From: Pedosphaera sp.
Lineage (GTDB): Bacteria; Verrucomicrobiota; Verrucomicrobiia; Limisphaerales; SIBE01
Direction of reading: 5' to 3'
DNA length: 50,961 nt
NCBI GenBank assembly: GCA_009695265.1
Contig: SIBE01000002.1
Coordinates: forward strand, 1-50,961
Position 1 is the stretch's first letter; the number at the start of each line of letters is the position of its first letter. A program made the position numbers and the translations under genes. Positions 50,101-50,961 of this stretch are shown piece after piece. The notes under the pieces are model-generated. The model had not been told where the DNA came from, did not search any database, and saw only the letters and a list, made by a program, of their open reading frames with translations.

Positions 50101-50932
50101 AGGGCAGGAACCCTGGCTGTCCGGCAACAGGCGCAACATTGCGAACGGTGACCGTCGCGGTTCCGGGAAGTCCAGGCAGGGTGTCATCATCCACGATCGT
50201 GGCAGTGATAGTGTATGTGTCCTGCGGGGTGCCGGTCGGATCATCGTCTCGATAAAGATGGACCGTGGAGAAACTGCCTCCTACGCCCGTGAAGGATTGT
50301 TTTCCTTCGGCACCACCCCAATCGATTTCGACATCGAAGGTATCCGGCTTACCCGGATCATCGATGTTCACGGTCAGACGTACTGTGCCTCCCTCATCGA
50401 TGACGGGATCGAGGGGAGTAAGCGTGATCGTGGGGGCGACGTCTTTGACCGTGAGGAGCATCGCCGCCTCCACGGAGTCACTGCCATCGTTGATCGTGAT
50501 GGTCACGTTTTTCTGATCTTCCGCAGTACCGGTGGGATCGTCGTCGGGATAGGGATGAGTTTCGTCGATGGTGCGTCCCCCCTTGGGCACGCTCACCGTC
50601 ATGGGAGGGCCATCACCCCAGTCGATGATCGCGGTGTGAAGATCATCGGCATCCAAATCTTCGAAGGTCACTTCAAGCCGCGCCTTCTGGCCTTCGTCGA
50701 TGACCGACGGCAGTTGCTTGGCGGTGATTTTCGGCGGCGAGTTGATGACAGGAATCACCAGGCTGAAGATGTTCGACTCTCCTGTGTCGTCATCTTTGAC
50801 CAAGATCTTCGCAGTATCAGAAATCCTGACTTGTAGGGAGAAAAGGAAAGGGGTTCGTGGAAGAAGGAAGAGCCTGAGGTGCGGGGGATGAGCTGGAAGC
50901 GGATGGCTTGCTTGAGATGAAATTGGGCACAA
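47165..50932 (-). CDS. Large PKD-repeat/propeller/dockerin-like surface protein, 5' end disrupted
   Basis: The family-like sequence starts only at about residue 38 (ISDTAKILVKDDDTGES); the first 37 residues (MCPISSQASHPLPAHPPHLR and on) look like non-coding translation, and an in-frame TGA lies at 50948-50950. The start is therefore a TTG forced by the ORF caller and the true N-terminus is missing. Order: four PKD-like repeats of about 90-100 residues (to about 460, each with IDWGDG or like motifs), an NHL/propeller-like region (about 475-720), a Ser/Pro-rich linker, a jelly-roll domain (about 815-980), an Ig-like domain with calcium-type loops (LDVDGDGFDDGSV), another Ig-like domain and a C-terminal dockerin-like pair (GDLDADRDVDALDLYSFSRA; LDFNSDGEVGDADLASYRKH). 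It is probably extracellular. Confidence 0.85.
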   Translation of the reverse strand: MCPISSQASHPLPAHPPHLRLFLLPRTPFLFSLQVRISDTAKILVKDDDTGESNIFSLVIPVINSPPKITAKQLPSVIDEGQKARLEVTFEDLDADDLHTAIIDWGDGPPMTVSVPKGGRTIDETHPYPDDDPTGTAEDQKNVTITINDGSDSVEAAMLLTVKDVAPTITLTPLDPVIDEGGTVRLTVNIDDPGKPDTFDVEIDWGGAEGKQSFTGVGGSFSTVHLYRDDDPTGTPQDTYTITATIVDDDTLPGLPGTATVTVRNVAPVAGQPGFLPSGVINENESVVLRGSFTDVGALDTFKVTIQWPDGLEVISLGVGERSYVSSLRRFPDDGPSPGDGIPRNVYPISVTITDDDAGSGNSTTSLTVANLDPTVAITASSNPVKIREPVVFTATWTDPSPLETMDHFEWAFGDGTTSRTNDPTVTHSYETESPSYIASVIAVDDDTGRSKPSSVSVRVTKSDEPVPPPSIPYYDVAFDAASGVLFFATETSIIRIKDATRQPDPDPARFGFRLPPQVSTSTHTGLFFLTDAITLGGKSVPAGSLLVINGDQSRDKVFAISATDGTILASLELTQDYEAVGIVFHKPSSHLFLLTSADEFIQVIDPVTQQLTSRLLPKHVVEIDPKTGSELRRFDVPLPLRFSSGGIAINPTSGNLVVAADTTKLLYELDLVGNLVRSFDTAELGLDNELSGLVFTTNQRVVFSSTLGFWPTFLIPELSVTAQLQTISPPTNTIEAKQTPRSELPASLSRSTVLLQVSTLIPSERNPALTDRVPATPLKSSPVQQSSVSASRPVALAGIASQPSILNGAFNNPDVQQPGFGWTVRGDVKVVNGAAVLTEGSETFANLRQRFVVPRGNSSLKFTIRSATFEGNVLNPPDAFEVALYDPNSGERLIGRAVGLAKTDASFSLQSNKTVFFAREATVPGLASSGGTLSLDGQVTVTLSLASVTAGALAEISFELIGFSASTSVVVIDDVQFVTGPPAQFSLDDASDSGVKGDDLTNIPVVGLAGITVPGVDVLLDVDGDGFDDGSVSSDTKGSFTFGQVKLNAGGNTLRVQVWSPEGVTIVERTVSLDRLAPKVTGWILNGGEIQRSMVKSVEIVFSEDVSASLKVQDLVIRNLTTGADVPAADMVLNYDKAANRATWTFPALTGGSLADGNYRATLRADGIFDAASNPVAVFAADPQRSNSFEFFRYYGDLDADRDVDALDLYSFSRAIRKRAGELGFVASLDFNSDGEVGDADLASYRKHYLTRLP

Positions 50933-50961
50933 AGATCGGGCTATGCCTCAAGCGCAGTTGC

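Overview
The window looks like the chromosome of a member of Verrucomicrobiota, most likely of the Limisphaerales/Pedosphaerales kind. The evidence is indirect but consistent: a PVC-type fusion of a ThuA-like domain, a propeller and a C-terminal haem domain, very large lamin-tail/CotH and PKD/dockerin-like surface proteins, an actABCDEF respiratory cluster, and an EF-Tu with an altered switch I. Most starts lack a strong Shine-Dalgarno sequence. No rRNA, CRISPR array, integrase or intact transposase was seen.

Left part (1-8.6 kb, mostly + strand). A small gene of a widespread uncharacterised family is broken by a frameshift. A 1787-residue secreted LTD/CotH/chitobiase-C/PKD protein follows. 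Next is a gamma-glutamyltransferase gene interrupted by a 127-bp non-coding element with 29-bp imperfect terminal inverted repeats flanked by TA. This looks like a MITE, and its length keeps the frame but brings in two stop codons. A hypothetical gene converges on it from the other strand.

Translation and transcription block (8.7-27 kb, all - strand). Read in the direction of transcription: tRNA-Thr, tuf, tRNA-Trp, tRNA-Ser, secE, nusG, rplK, rplA, rplJ, rplL, rpoB, rpoC, rpsL, rpsG, fusA, rpsJ, rplC, rplD, rplW, then a strong intrinsic terminator. The S10 operon therefore ends after rplW, and rplB and later genes are not here. A consensus-like promoter lies before tRNA-Thr with a hairpin plus T-run between the two. 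Further hairpins sit at the rplL-rpoB and rpsG-fusA junctions.

Respiratory block (27-38.2 kb, - strand). Genes actA to actF encode Alternative Complex III, a quinol:electron-acceptor oxidoreductase. They are followed by a small membrane protein and a cbb3-like trio. The CcoO-like and CcoP-like cytochromes keep their haem motifs. The CcoN-like subunit has lost nearly all the histidines that bind haem and copper in a real oxidase. This is the most unusual functional signal in the window: it may be a membrane scaffold or electron-transfer module attached to ACIII rather than an oxidase.

Right part (38.5-51 kb). It holds glcF, a 1257-residue ThuA/propeller/HEAT/haem secreted protein, a YceI lipoprotein, a dienelactone-hydrolase-family protein, a stretch of about 0.5 kb without a supported gene, two tiny putative membrane proteins below the ORF-track cut-off with palindromes and a terminator around them, a zinc-ribbon membrane protein, and a large PKD/propeller/dockerin-like protein whose 5' end is disrupted near the window edge.
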